DNA from: Deltaproteobacteria bacterium
GTDB lineage: Bacteria; Myxococcota_A; UBA9160; UBA6930
Assembly: GCA_029261815.1 (NCBI GenBank)
Contig: JAJDAQ010000026.1
Span: forward strand, 1 to 64,000
DNA: 64,000 nucleotides
Reading direction: 5' to 3'
The number at the start of each line of letters is the position of its first letter. The first letter of the stretch is position 1. The position numbers and the translations under genes are program-made. Under the pieces are notes generated by a model. The model searched no databases and was not told where the DNA came from. It worked only from the letters and a program-made list of their open reading frames with translations. Positions 36,209 through 46,893 of the stretch are shown here, in pieces.

Positions 36209-36245
36209 AACGCCCCGTCCTCTGAGAAGAGGGCGGGGCGTTTCG
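36209..36245 (+). terminator. Intrinsic terminator of rpoD
   Basis: AACGCCCCGTCCTCT (36209-36223) pairs with AGAGGGCGGGGCGTT (36228-36242) with one G-T pair around a GAGA loop, followed by TTC. A 15-bp stem, 34 bases after the stop. Its core CGCCCCG is shared with the histone terminator. Confidence 0.85.
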
Positions 36246-36388
36246 CGTGATGGCCGTGCCCGCCGCGCGCGGCGGTTGATATGACAACCATCTGCTGCTG
36301 GACTGTCGTTCTGGTCGTCTGCGGCGTCGCAACGTCCGAGGATCTTGATCAGCGCGCGGCACGCCCGCCTCGCGTCCAGGAGGTGATC

Positions 36389-37285
36389 ATGGATCCCACT
36401 CGTCTCTTTCGGTTCGCCGGGTTCAGCGCCATCGCCGGCGGGATGCTGCGAATTGTCTCGGCTTTCGTTCCATGGGTACCGGCGTCCGCGGGCCTCGAAG
36501 TCTTCTATCTCTGCATCGACGTCGCGCTCCTCGCGGGGTTGTTCGGTGTCTACCTCTCGCTCGCGGAAGAGCTGGGTGTGCTGGGCCTGATTGCGTTCGG
36601 GGTGGCTGCTGCTGCGCTCGCCAGCCTCGTGGGGCCAGACCCGGAGCGCTTCGGGATCGACTTCTACGGCTTCGGATCCAGCATCCATGCCGCCGGCCTC
36701 GCAGGGCTCGGCGTCGTATTGTGGCGCACGCGTGCAGGATCCCGCGCGGTGGCCGCCGCGTGGATCGCGGTCCCGCTGCTCGCGGTCGGGTTCGAGGCCG
36801 CCGGATACCCAGCGCTCGGGTTCCAGCTGGTGGGCATCGTCTACGGCGCAGGATTTGTCGCGGCTGGTGGCGGGCTGCTGAAACGAGCGCGCTCGGATTT
36901 CGATCTCAACCAGGTGACGTTGCCGGCGCGGGACCTGGCGGAATCCATCGACTTCTACCGGCGGCTCGGCCTGCGTTTGATCGTCGACAGTCCCGAAACC
37001 GCGTATGCCCGCTTCGCGCTACCAGGGGGCGCAAGCACGCTCTCGCTGCACGTCGACGTTGGTGTATGCACGCCGCCCGCTCCCGCCATCTACTTCGAGA
37101 CCAGGGAGCCCGAGCGCGTGGTCGAGGAGCTGCGAACCGCCGGGATCACCCCGGTCGAGGCGCTGGAGGACAAGCCGTGGCTCTGGCGGGAAGCCTGGTA
37201 CGCGGATCCCGCCGGCAACCGGCTATGCGTCTACAACGCCGGCAGGAACCGGAAGGACCCGCCGTGGCGGATCGCCATCGCATGA
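36389..37285 (+). CDS. Membrane domain fused to a glyoxalase/VOC domain
   Basis: 298 residues. Residues about 8-170 form five or six membrane helices with short loops. From about 175 a vicinal-oxygen-chelate (glyoxalase/bleomycin-resistance) domain starts: [27 protein letters not shown], then [21 protein letters not shown] domain on a membrane anchor is uncommon. ATG 36389 was chosen for the AGGAGG 5 bases upstream. Substrate unknown; the VOC part faces the cytoplasm if the helix count is even. aqpZ follows after 97 bases. Confidence 0.75.
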   Translation: MDPTRLFRFAGFSAIAGGMLRIVSAFVPWVPASAGLEVFYLCIDVALLAGLFGVYLSLAEELGVLGLIAFGVAAAALASLVGPDPERFGIDFYGFGSSIHAAGLAGLGVVLWRTRAGSRAVAAAWIAVPLLAVGFEAAGYPALGFQLVGIVYGAGFVAAGGGLLKRARSDFDLNQVTLPARDLAESIDFYRRLGLRLIVDSPETAYARFALPGGASTLSLHVDVGVCTPPAPAIYFETREPERVVEELRTAGITPVEALEDKPWLWREAWYADPAGNRLCVYNAGRNRKDPPWRIAIA

Positions 37286-37382
37286 AGCCCGGCCAGAAGC
37301 GAATAGACCGCGCGGGTCGCCAAGGCGTAGGGTTGCGGGGCGCGATGCCGCGACGGCAGCCGCCACCTCGAGAGGGATCACC

Positions 37383-38072
37383 GTGAACAAATATCTGGCC
37401 GAGTCGATTGGAACGTTCTGGTTGGTGCTGGGCGGCTGCGGAAGCGCCGTGCTGGCGGCCGCATTCCCCCAGGTCGGAATTGGCCTCCTCGGCGTTTCGC
37501 TCGCGTTCGGCCTGACCGTCCTGACGATGGCCTACGCCATTGGCCACATCTCCGGTTGTCACCTCAACCCGGCGGTCACGGTGGGCCTCTGGGCGGGCGG
37601 ACGCTTCGAGGCCGGGCAGATCCTGCCCTACGTCGTGGCGCAGGTGGTGGGGGCCATCGCTGGCGCCGGCGTGCTCTACCTGATCGCTTCGGGCAACGCG
37701 GACTTCAGCGTCGCCGGCGGGTTTGCATCGAACGGCTTCGGCGATCATTCGCCCGGCGGCTATTCCATGCTGGCCGCGTTGGTGACCGAGGTCGTGATGA
37801 CCGCGATGTTCCTCTTCATCATCATGGGCGCGACGGATGCCCGCGCTCCCGAAGGGTTCGCGCCGCTGGCGATTGGCCTTGGTCTCACGCTGATCCATCT
37901 GATCAGCATTCCAGTGACCAATACCTCGGTGAACCCGGCGCGCAGCACAGGCGTGGCGCTCTTTGTCGGAGACTGGGCGCTATCGCAGCTCTGGTTGTTC
38001 TGGCTCGCCCCGATCGCGGGTGGAGCCATCGGCGCCGCCCTCTATCGCACGATCTCGCGCGACGAAGGCTGA
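37383..38072 (+). CDS. aqpZ: Aquaporin Z-type water channel
   Basis: 229 residues, six membrane helices and two half-helices bearing the NPA motifs HLNPAVT (about 62) and SVNPARS (about 184). The sequence [20 protein letters not shown] at the N-terminus and the Arg after the second NPA (selectivity filter) point to AqpZ (water) rather than GlpF (glycerol). GTG 37383 begins NKYLAES. It converges with the PpiD-like gene with 21 bases between stops, where CCGGC-GTGGA-GCCGG could be a weak shared hairpin. Confidence 0.93.
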   Translation: MNKYLAESIGTFWLVLGGCGSAVLAAAFPQVGIGLLGVSLAFGLTVLTMAYAIGHISGCHLNPAVTVGLWAGGRFEAGQILPYVVAQVVGAIAGAGVLYLIASGNADFSVAGGFASNGFGDHSPGGYSMLAALVTEVVMTAMFLFIIMGATDARAPEGFAPLAIGLGLTLIHLISIPVTNTSVNPARSTGVALFVGDWALSQLWLFWLAPIAGGAIGAALYRTISRDEG

Positions 38073-38093
38073 CAAATCCGGCGTGGAGCCGGC

Positions 38094-39608
38094 CTAACGA
38101 AGCGCCGCAAGGTTGTAGACGAGCTCGCCGCTCTTCTCGAGGTCCGCGCGCCGCGATTCGAGCCAGAGGATCTCGGTCTCGTAAGAGCGGATCTGTTTCA
38201 TTCGCTCGAGCTCGGTCGGAAGCTGGGCCACGATCTCTTCTTCCGTCGGTGTCGTCCGCTCGAGGACTTCGATCAGCGCGAGTTCTCCACCCGGCAGTTC
38301 GTGCACCGTCGGGTCGCTACCAATGTTGCGCGCAAAGGCGGCGTCCATGATTCCGGGCGCGAGGCCGAGTTCGGGCACATAGCCGTCGGGGCGCCGCGTG
38401 ACCGTGGGCGGCCGGGCGATCGAAAGCTCGCGCTCGCGGGCGGCTTCGGTCAGCGACTGCCCGGCTGCGATCGCGGCTGAAAGCTCGTCGGCCAGACGCT
38501 GCACCGCTTCGGCGGCTTCGTCCTCGGCGAGCAGATCGCGGGCGATGCCTTCGCCCGCCTCCTGGAGGGAGATCGTTTCGGCCGCCAGCTTCTCGTCGAC
38601 CTGGATCAGGTGCAGGCCGAACTGGGTTTCGATGATGTCGCTCAGGGCGCCGGGCTCGAGGGCAAATGCCGCGTCCTCGAACTCGCGGACCATGGCGCCA
38701 CGGCCGAATTCGCCCAGGTCGCCGCCCTTGCTCGCCGTGCTGTCTTCGCTCACCTCGGTGGCGACCGCGGCGAAGTCCTCGCCGGCCTCGATGCGGCCCC
38801 GTGCGGCCTCGATTCGCTCGCGCGCCTCAGCCGCGCCATCGCCGGCTTCACCGCCGCTCGACCGCACCAGGATGTGTCGGGCGCTGACGCGGGCGGGCTT
38901 GTTGAATTCGTGGCTGCGGGCGTCGTAGCTCGCCTGGATCCGGTCCGGGTCGTCGCTCAGGAGCGCTGCCACGGCGTCGTCCGCGGGCTCGAAGTCGCTC
39001 TCGACGTTGGCCTCGGTCAAGCGGACCGCCGCGATTCGGGCCGTCTCGGTGCGATACGAGAGGGCTGCGCGCGCCTCCTGGTCGGTGACGTGAGAGGCGC
39101 CGCGCATCAGCCGCTGTGCCTTGATCGCGAGGATCTCGTCGCGGATCCGTTTCTCGAAGCGTGCGGCGCTGCCGAAACGGCTCTCGATCGAGTTGCGCCA
39201 GGCCTGGTTGAACTGGCCGTCGGGATCGACCGCGCCCGGTAGGCCGCGAATCAGGCGTCGCACCTCGTCGCGGGAAGCCGCGATGCCCTGGGCCTCGGCC
39301 TCGCGCGCCAGCAAGGCCGTGCGAAGGAGGAGGTTGGCCGCCTGCTCGTTGATCTGGTCCCGCGCCGCGTCCAGGTCGAAGTCCTCGCCCAGTTGGTCGC
39401 GTTGACTCTGTGCGATCTGCTGTGCCAACTGTGCGACTTCCCGCGTCTGGTAGATGCGGTCGCCAACCTGCAGCACGGTCTCCGGTCCGCCGGTCGGCGC
39501 GCCGACGGTCCCGCCACCCGAGCCAAACACGAATGCGAACACGAAGCCCACGCCGATCACGACGAAGCCAACGATCCATTTCTGCCCCTGACGCAGTACG
39601 CGCAGCAT
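38094..39608 (-). CDS. PpiD/SurA-like membrane-anchored peptidyl-prolyl isomerase
   Basis: 504 residues. One N-terminal membrane anchor (about 13-30, IVGFVVIGVGFVFAFVFG), a SurA_N-like chaperone region (about 45-225) and a parvulin rotamase domain (about 238-335: VSARHILVRSS, GGDLGEFGRGAMVREFEDAA, FGLHLIQV), then a C-terminal helical part. It should assist outer-membrane or secreted protein folding from the periplasmic face of the inner membrane. It is divergent from mreB across a ~380-base gap and convergent with aqpZ. Confidence 0.87.
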   Translation of the reverse strand: MLRVLRQGQKWIVGFVVIGVGFVFAFVFGSGGGTVGAPTGGPETVLQVGDRIYQTREVAQLAQQIAQSQRDQLGEDFDLDAARDQINEQAANLLLRTALLAREAEAQGIAASRDEVRRLIRGLPGAVDPDGQFNQAWRNSIESRFGSAARFEKRIRDEILAIKAQRLMRGASHVTDQEARAALSYRTETARIAAVRLTEANVESDFEPADDAVAALLSDDPDRIQASYDARSHEFNKPARVSARHILVRSSGGEAGDGAAEARERIEAARGRIEAGEDFAAVATEVSEDSTASKGGDLGEFGRGAMVREFEDAAFALEPGALSDIIETQFGLHLIQVDEKLAAETISLQEAGEGIARDLLAEDEAAEAVQRLADELSAAIAAGQSLTEAARERELSIARPPTVTRRPDGYVPELGLAPGIMDAAFARNIGSDPTVHELPGGELALIEVLERTTPTEEEIVAQLPTELERMKQIRSYETEILWLESRRADLEKSGELVYNLAALR

Positions 39609-39709
39609 TCCAGTCCCCTTGTGGGTTTCAGCCCTGGGTTCGAGCGGGCTGAAGACGCCGCAGGTTACGGGCGGGTCCCACGAAGAGCAAACGGAACAGC
39701 GTTTCTTCC

Positions 39710-39738
39710 TTGCTCGCTCCCGGGGGGGCTGATAGGAT
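39710..39738 (+). promoter_or_regulatory. Candidate promoter of the mreBCD-mrdA-rodA operon
   Basis: TTGCTC (39710-39715), a 17-base spacer and TAGGAT (39733-39738) lie 254 bases before mreB. The leader 39745-39991 shows no gene; it contains TGATCA and TAGGTT around 39775-39788, possibly a second -10, and a CCCGACGCCCGTTCGGGAGC hairpin-like stretch near 39810. Confidence 0.45.
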
Positions 39739-39886
39739 CGTCAGCGGTCGGGCGAGGCCGAAAGATCCTTAGTGATCAATAGGTTAGCCCGATGCTTGCT
39801 TCGGTTCCCGACGCCCGTTCGGGAGCTTTGGCGGCCCAGGAACCAGGGCGGTTCAAGATCGAGTTTGAATCGGATTCGTCCGGTGA

Positions 39887-41038
<1,152 letters not shown>

Positions 41039-41124
41039 CGAAGGCCCTGCCAAGGGAGGCGGCGCCCGGCGCCGTCACACGCGCGGAGTGGGGGACCCCA
41101 CCCGGGCACGTCTGGACCTTGGCC

Positions 41125-42027
41125 ATGACCGACTTCCTGCGCAGGATCCGGTTGCCTCTGCTATTCGCGGGGCTGCTGCTCCTGACGCTTACGTTCATGC
41201 TTGTCGATCGCAATCCGGCGCCTGGCGCCGAAGAGGATGGGGGTTGGTTCGACACCGCCCTCCTCGAGGTTACGGCACCCCTCGGTCGCTTCGTGACTGC
41301 GCCGGCCGAGTGGCTGGGTGAAATCTGGACCAGCTATGTCGCGCTGTTGGATGTGCGCAAGGACAACGCGCAGCTCGAGCAGCGCATCGCGGAACTCGAG
41401 GAAGAGAACCTTCAGTTCCGCGAAGCATTGGTCGCAAGCGGTCACCTCGCGCGGATCGCGGGGATGCGCACGGGCTTCGAAGTGCCCCTGCTGCCTTCTG
41501 AAATCGTTGGCCAGGACGTTTCGCCCTGGTTCCGCAGCGTCCTGCTCGATCGCGGACGTGCAGAGGAAGTGCGCACGGGAATGCCCGTGGTGTCCGCCGG
41601 GGGGCTGGTCGGCCTCGTCACCGCGACATCGCCGAGTGCGTCCCGCGCGATGATGTTGCTCGACCGGCGAAGCGCCGTCGACGCGATCGTGCAGCGCAGT
41701 CGCGCACGCGGAATCGTCCGCGGCACCGGGGCTGGCGAGATCGAGTTCATCTTCATGGTGCGCGGAGACGATGTGGTGCCCGGCGACGAGATCATCACGT
41801 CGGGCGTCGGCGGTGTGTTTCCCAAGGGTCTACGCGTCGGCGTGGTCGGAGAAGTCAACGCAGCGCGCTCCGAGATCCTGCACTATGCCGAAGTCGAACC
41901 CGCGGTCGACTTTGGACGCCTCGAGCAGGTCTTCGTCATGCTCGCACGCGGTCCGACACTCGATCTGCTGTTCGGTGAGGATGGCGACCGATCCGAGGCA
42001 CCGGATGCGGACGAGGCGGGTTCCTGA
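41125..42027 (+). CDS. mreC: Rod-shape protein MreC
   Basis: 300 residues. One N-terminal membrane helix (about 9-27), a coiled coil (about 65-100, KDNAQLEQRIAELEEENLQF) and two beta barrels (LPSEIVGQDVSPWFRSVLLD to VFPKGLRVGVVGEVN). It activates PBP2 and links it to MreB. ATG 41125 was preferred to a TTG two codons earlier. Its stop overlaps mreD by one base (TGATG). Confidence 0.92.
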   Translation: MTDFLRRIRLPLLFAGLLLLTLTFMLVDRNPAPGAEEDGGWFDTALLEVTAPLGRFVTAPAEWLGEIWTSYVALLDVRKDNAQLEQRIAELEEENLQFREALVASGHLARIAGMRTGFEVPLLPSEIVGQDVSPWFRSVLLDRGRAEEVRTGMPVVSAGGLVGLVTATSPSASRAMMLLDRRSAVDAIVQRSRARGIVRGTGAGEIEFIFMVRGDDVVPGDEIITSGVGGVFPKGLRVGVVGEVNAARSEILHYAEVEPAVDFGRLEQVFVMLARGPTLDLLFGEDGDRSEAPDADEAGS

Positions 42028-42560
42028 TGCGCGCGGCGGTGCTGTGGTGCATCGTGGGCGTGCTGCTGCTCGTGGCCCAGGCGATCTGGGCGGGGTCGAT
42101 CTCTCCGGTATGGATTCCCGATCTCTCGCTGCTGGCCGTGGTCGCAGCCGCACTCGTCCTGGGCCCGGCCGAGGGCCTGATTGTGGCCTGCCTGATCGGG
42201 TTCGGGACCGACATGCTTTCTGGCTCGCTGATGGGGCAGCACGCGTTCGTTCGTGTTCTCGAGTTCGTCGTCGTGCGTGGCTTCGCGGGCCAACTGGATC
42301 TGGTCCGCTTCCTGCCGCAGGTCGTGACCGGTCTGGGCCTGTCGGCCATGGACGCCGCTCTGATGGCCGGCCTCGGCGCGGCCTTCACGGAGGTGTTTCC
42401 GTTGTCGTGGACCGAGGTGGGTGTCTTGATGCCGCGCGCACTCTTGACGGCGGCCTGTGCACCCCTGGTCGGTCGGATGGCCATTCGCGTGACTGCCTGG
42501 CTGAGCGATGACGACACCCGACACGAAATCCGACTCGCGACGCGTCGGGCGGTGCTCTAG
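42027..42560 (+). CDS. mreD: Rod-shape protein MreD
   Basis: 177 residues with five or six membrane helices covering most of the length (first at about 2-22, VLWCIVGVLLLVAQAIWAGS). Sequence is poorly conserved, as usual for MreD; the assignment rests on size, topology and the position between mreC and mrdA. The end is Arg-rich and cytoplasmic. Confidence 0.85.
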   Translation: MRAAVLWCIVGVLLLVAQAIWAGSISPVWIPDLSLLAVVAAALVLGPAEGLIVACLIGFGTDMLSGSLMGQHAFVRVLEFVVVRGFAGQLDLVRFLPQVVTGLGLSAMDAALMAGLGAAFTEVFPLSWTEVGVLMPRALLTAACAPLVGRMAIRVTAWLSDDDTRHEIRLATRRAVL

Positions 42561-42562
42561 CC

Positions 42563-44473
42563 ATGGATCACCTCGGCGGACAGGATCTCCCGATCGACGG
42601 CCGCTTGCGGCTGTCCGCCGCACTCATCGTGTTGGCGTTCCTGATCTTCGGGTTGCGCCTGTTCCAACTGCAGATCATTGAGGGCGATGATCTGATCGCT
42701 CGCTCCCAGCGCAACGCCGTTCGGACACTGCGGGTTCCCGCACCGCGGGGAGAGATCCTGGATCGACACGGTGCGCAGGTCGCTTCGTTCCGGCCTGCGC
42801 GCGAACTCCGGGTGCTCCCCGACGACCTCGCACGTCGCGATGTCACGTTCGCTGCACTCTCACAGTTGTTGGGTCGCGATGCCGCCGAGATGAGTGACCG
42901 CGTCGGCGAGCCGAGGGGGTCGCGCCGGTTCGTACCCGTCAGTCTCGATCGAGACCTCGAGGAAGACACGTTGGCGCGTGTGGCCGTGCATGGCTGGGCG
43001 TTACCGGGGGTCTCCATCGCGGCCGTGCCGCGCCGCCACTACATCGAAGGTCGTCTCGCGGCTCACCTCCTGGGCACGCTCGGCGAGATTCGTGGCGACC
43101 AGCTCCAGAAACCGCAGTACGAGGGTTACCGAGGCGGAGACGAAATCGGGCAGACGGGGCTCGAGTCACGCTTCGAAGCGCATCTCCGCGGCCGCGAAGG
43201 GGGGCGCAACGTGATCGTCGACGTGGCCGGTCGCGAGGTCGAGGTCCTCGAAGAAGTCGCGCCGGTCCCGGGAGGACGGGTCGTCCTGGCAATGGATCTC
43301 GCGATGCAGCGTGCCGCCGAGGCAGGATTCCTCGACGTCCCCGACGGCGAACCGCCGCGCATGGGAGCCGCGGTCGCACTCGATGTCCACACCGGCGACA
43401 TCCTCGCGATGGCGTCATTTCCCGACTACGACCCCAACGCGTTCGCGGGCGGAATCGACAGTGAAACCTGGAAGGGTCTCGTCGACGACGAATGGAAGCC
43501 GTTGCGAAATCGCGCCATCCAGAATCACTATCCACCTGGATCGATCCACAAGCCCCTCGTGGCCGCTGCATTGCTCGAGGAAGGCGTCGTCGATGCGACG
43601 TCTACCGTCAACTGCAAGGGCTCCTTCCGATTCGGCAACCGGTCCTATCGATGTTGGAAGCGTTCGGGGCACGGCGTCGTCAACCTGAAGACGGCGATCC
43701 AACGGTCGTGCGATGTCTACTTCTACACGTATGGCGTGCAGCTCGGAATCGACCGAATGGGGGAGTACATGCGTGCCTTCGGGCTCGGTCGGCGCTCGGG
43801 CATCGACCTTGCGGGCGAACAGCCGGGGTTGGCACCGGACTCTGCGTGGAAGCAGCGTCGCTTTGGCGAGCCCTGGTACCCGGGCGAGACGGTCTCGGCC
43901 TCGATTGGCCAAGGCTACAACCTCTACACGCCAATGCAGCTGGCGGTGGCCTACGCCGCCGTGGCGAACGGCGGCAAGGTGATGCGGCCGCGCCTGGTGC
44001 TGCGTCTGGAGGACCAGCGCGGCGTGACCGAACGCCACTACCCCGTGAAGGAGGCGGGCCGCGTGCCCGTCTCTGAGGCGCACCTTGCGCAGGTGCGCGC
44101 TGGCCTCCGCGCGGTCGTGGAAGAACCCGGCGGAACGGGTGGCCGTGCACGCGTCGCTGGAATCGAGGTTGCGGGCAAGACCGGCACCGCCCAGGTGGTC
44201 CGTCTGGAACAGTACGAGGGTCTGGAGGACCACGAGATCCCTGTCCGATTCCGCGATCATGCATGGTTCGGCGCGTACGCGCCGGCTGACGATCCCCAGA
44301 TCGCGGTTGGGGTCTTCGTCGAGCACGGTCTTCACGGGAGCAGTGCGGCAGCGCCGATCGCGGCCCGTGTCATCGAGGCGTGGTGGAAGGGGCAGCAACC
44401 GCCAACGCCCACACCTGCGGTGGCCCAGCTCGAAACCCCTTCAGTGGAGGAGCGTGCCCGTGCCGGCGATTGA
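42563..44473 (+). CDS. mrdA: Penicillin-binding protein 2 (elongation transpeptidase)
   Basis: 636 residues. N-terminal anchor at about 17-35, the PBP dimer/pedestal region with RIPAPRGEILDRHG-type motif (RVPAPRGEILDRHG), then the transpeptidase: S327-xx-K330 in PPGSIHKPL, SCD in QRSCDVYFYTYG, and K539-TG in VAGKTGTAQ. The SIHK tetrad replaces the commoner STYK/STFK form but keeps Ser and Lys. Its last 14 bases overlap rodA, its partner glycosyltransferase. Confidence 0.95.
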   Translation: MDHLGGQDLPIDGRLRLSAALIVLAFLIFGLRLFQLQIIEGDDLIARSQRNAVRTLRVPAPRGEILDRHGAQVASFRPARELRVLPDDLARRDVTFAALSQLLGRDAAEMSDRVGEPRGSRRFVPVSLDRDLEEDTLARVAVHGWALPGVSIAAVPRRHYIEGRLAAHLLGTLGEIRGDQLQKPQYEGYRGGDEIGQTGLESRFEAHLRGREGGRNVIVDVAGREVEVLEEVAPVPGGRVVLAMDLAMQRAAEAGFLDVPDGEPPRMGAAVALDVHTGDILAMASFPDYDPNAFAGGIDSETWKGLVDDEWKPLRNRAIQNHYPPGSIHKPLVAAALLEEGVVDATSTVNCKGSFRFGNRSYRCWKRSGHGVVNLKTAIQRSCDVYFYTYGVQLGIDRMGEYMRAFGLGRRSGIDLAGEQPGLAPDSAWKQRRFGEPWYPGETVSASIGQGYNLYTPMQLAVAYAAVANGGKVMRPRLVLRLEDQRGVTERHYPVKEAGRVPVSEAHLAQVRAGLRAVVEEPGGTGGRARVAGIEVAGKTGTAQVVRLEQYEGLEDHEIPVRFRDHAWFGAYAPADDPQIAVGVFVEHGLHGSSAAAPIAARVIEAWWKGQQPPTPTPAVAQLETPSVEERARAGD

Positions 44474-45569
44474 TCGACGCTCGATCCAGAACTTCGACTG
44501 GCTCCTGCTGGCGCTGGTAGGCGCCGTGCTCACGATGGGCTTCGCGAACCTCTACTCCGCGTCCTTGCCGGGGACGACGACCGGTCTTCCCAGCGAGTTT
44601 CGCCGGCAACTGCTTGCATTGGGCGTGGGAACCATCGCCGGCCTCGTGGCCCTCGTGGTCGACTATCGGCGGCTCGAGCGTTGGGCGCCCGCCATCTATG
44701 TGGCGTCGCTCCTGTTGGTGGCGTCGACGTTCGTGTTCGCGCCGGTCACGCGCGGAAACCGCTCGTGGCTGATCTACGGACCGCTCTCATTGCAGCCGGC
44801 TGAATTCGCCAAGATCGGTCTGATCGTGATGATGGCGCGATACTTTCATCGTACGCCGCCTAGCGAAGTGACACGGCTGCGCGATCTGATCCTGCCCGCC
44901 CTGATCCTCGCTGGACCTGTGGGGCTGATCGTTCTGCAACGCGACATGGGCGTCGCGGTCCTGACGTTGCTTGTCGGGACCACCTACCTGTTGTTTGTTC
45001 GTATCCCGGCGCGAGCTTGGGCCGTGGTGGCCGGGATGGCGGCCGCCGCGCTCGCGGGGCTCTGGATGTTCGTCTTCAAGGACTATCAGCGCGAGCGCAT
45101 TCTGGACTTCCTTGATCCATCCCGTGATCCCCTGGCGTCGGGTTACCAGGCGATCCAGTCGCGCATCGCGGTCGGGTCGGGTGGAATCTTTGGCCAGGGC
45201 TACACCGAGGGGACGCAAACGCAGCTCCAGTTCCTGCCGACGCAGCACTCGGACTTTGCGTTCTCGGTCGTTGCTGAAGAGTGGGGTTTCATCGGCTGCA
45301 TGGCACTGCTCGGCAGCTACCTGGCCATGTTGCTCTGGGGCCTGGTCGTCGCGAACAACTCCAAGGATGGGTTCGGCGCAATGCTGGCGATCGGGGTGGT
45401 CGGCATGCTCTTCTGGCCCGCGCTGATCAACATCGCGATGGTGCTCGGCCTGGCGCCTGTCATCGGGGTGCCACTGCCATTGGTCTCGTACGGTGGTTCT
45501 CAGCTCCTGGCGAACCTCATCGCGCTCGCCTTGCTGATGAACGTCTCGATGCGTCGGTACATGTTCTGA
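44460..45569 (+). CDS. rodA: Rod-shape peptidoglycan polymerase RodA
   Basis: 369 residues, SEDS family with about ten membrane helices. Key segments are GFANLYSASL, PSEFRRQLLALGVG, NRSWLIYGPLSLQPAEFAKI and the large loop QSRIAVGSGGIFGQGYTEGT followed by LPTQHSDFAFSVVAEEWGF, then LPLVSYGGSQLLANL. It polymerises glycan strands for side-wall growth. GTG 44460 is 7 bases after GGAGGAG; a GTG at 44454 is too close to it. Confidence 0.95.
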   Translation: MPAIDRRSIQNFDWLLLALVGAVLTMGFANLYSASLPGTTTGLPSEFRRQLLALGVGTIAGLVALVVDYRRLERWAPAIYVASLLLVASTFVFAPVTRGNRSWLIYGPLSLQPAEFAKIGLIVMMARYFHRTPPSEVTRLRDLILPALILAGPVGLIVLQRDMGVAVLTLLVGTTYLLFVRIPARAWAVVAGMAAAALAGLWMFVFKDYQRERILDFLDPSRDPLASGYQAIQSRIAVGSGGIFGQGYTEGTQTQLQFLPTQHSDFAFSVVAEEWGFIGCMALLGSYLAMLLWGLVVANNSKDGFGAMLAIGVVGMLFWPALINIAMVLGLAPVIGVPLPLVSYGGSQLLANLIALALLMNVSMRRYMF

Positions 45570-45610
45570 GCGTTCGTGCGGCCGTGAAGCCGGCCCGGTA
45601 CCGTCCCGCC

Positions 45611-46291
45611 ATGGGCCGTGTAGGCGCGTTCTTCGACATGGACAAGACGCTGATCGCCGAGAACTCAGGGTCGCTCTACATGAAGCGGCGCTACGAGACC
45701 GGCGAGATCACGGCGACGGAACTCGCGAAGGGCTTCGGGGCCTACCTCCAGTACAAGCTCGGTGTCCTCGACATCGCTGCTTGGACCCGCGAGATGATGA
45801 AGGAGTTCGAGGGGCGCGCCGTCGCCGAGATCCAACGTGAGTCCGAGGAGTGGCTCGTCGACCTCCTGATCGAGTCGCTCTACCCGGAGGCGCGGACGAT
45901 CGTCGAAGAGCATCAGGACAAGGACCACGTGGTGGCGATCGTGTCGGGCTCGACGAACTTCGTGGTCGCGCCCCTGGCCCGGTACCTCGGCATCGACCAC
46001 ATCTTGACCACGCGGCTCGAAGAAAAGGAAGGGCGCTTCACGGGCAGGGTGGTCGAGCCCGTTTGCTTCGAGGAAGGCAAGATCCACTGGCTCCGAGAGC
46101 TCGTGGCCGACCAGGACATCGACCTCGCGCGGAGCTGGTTCTACACCGACTCGATCACGGACGTTCCACTGCTCGAGATGGTCGGGCACCCGGTCGTGGT
46201 GAATCCGGACCCGCGCCTCTACCGCCAAGCGGCGCGGCGTGGCTGGCCCGTGCGTGTCTTCGAGGCGCCGGGGGCGCTGGCCGCCAGCTAG
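45611..46291 (+). CDS. HAD-family (subfamily IB) phosphatase
   Basis: 226 residues. Motif I FFDMDKTLIAENSG carries the nucleophile Asp; motif II is AIVSGSTNFVV, and motifs III/IV are EEGKIHWLRELV and YTDSITDVPLLEMVG. This is the SerB/CicA-like HAD-IB group, often annotated phosphoserine or lysophosphatidic acid phosphatase; the real substrate is open. It follows rodA by about 40 bases. Its stop shares CTAG with the convergent thioredoxin stop. Confidence 0.85.
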   Translation: MGRVGAFFDMDKTLIAENSGSLYMKRRYETGEITATELAKGFGAYLQYKLGVLDIAAWTREMMKEFEGRAVAEIQRESEEWLVDLLIESLYPEARTIVEEHQDKDHVVAIVSGSTNFVVAPLARYLGIDHILTTRLEEKEGRFTGRVVEPVCFEEGKIHWLRELVADQDIDLARSWFYTDSITDVPLLEMVGHPVVVNPDPRLYRQAARRGWPVRVFEAPGALAAS

Positions 46292-46611
46292 ACCAGCTTC
46301 TGGGCCATGTCCACGAATGCGCTCTTGGGGCGAGCGCCCGTGATCTGCTCGACGACCATGCCGCCCTTGAACGCCAGGACCGTGGGGATTGCGCGCACGC
46401 CGTACTTGCCCGGAGTCTGCGGGTTCTCGTCGATGTTCATCTTCACGACGTTGACCTTGCCGTCGTAGAGGTCGGCGAGTTCCTTCACGATCGGCGAGAT
46501 CGCGCGGCAAGGGGCGCACCATTCGGCCCAGAAGTCGATGATGGTGGGCGTGTCGGACTGAAGGACCTGCTCATCAAACTGGGCGTCCGTAACGTCAAGA
46601 ATCTCGGCCAT
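46288..46611 (-). CDS. trxA: Thioredoxin with CAPC active site
   Basis: 107 residues, a single thioredoxin domain. The active site reads DFWAEWCAPCRAISP with C32 and C35; the canonical thioredoxin is WCGPC, so Gly is replaced by Ala (checked in the DNA). The cis-Pro is in YGVRAIPTVLAFKGG. It is otherwise a normal thioredoxin and should still be a dithiol reductase, perhaps with altered redox potential. The four-base CTAG at 46288-46291 is shared by its stop and that of the convergent phosphatase. Confidence 0.93.
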   Translation of the reverse strand: MAEILDVTDAQFDEQVLQSDTPTIIDFWAEWCAPCRAISPIVKELADLYDGKVNVVKMNIDENPQTPGKYGVRAIPTVLAFKGGMVVEQITGARPKSAFVDMAQKLV

Positions 46612-46780
46612 CTCGTTGGGGTCTCCTGGGCGCTTTCGCGGCGCGGAGATGTCCGCGCTGTTCCAAGGTGTCGGATCTTGGATGCCGCTGCCACCCGAGC
46701 GTGCCGTGTAGCGACAAGACGCCGTTCGGCGACGACCTCATCGGCCGGGCGCGGTGGGAAGTCTCGCCGCAGGGGCCGCG

Positions 46781-46809
46781 TTGACGCAAAACGGGTGGCC
46801 GGGTACTTT
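46781..46809 (+). promoter_or_regulatory. gmhA operon promoter
   Basis: TTGACG (46781-46786), exactly 17 bases, TACTTT (46804-46809), 85 bases before gmhA, in the divergent trxA-gmhA region. Near-consensus for a housekeeping sigma. Confidence 0.6.
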
Positions 46810-46893
46810 CCGCCGGTTCCGATGTGCCTGATTTTGTTGGGCTTTCTGGAGTCCCGCCGGTCCCGCTCCGAGGTCCGGCCCCGAGGAGCCGCC

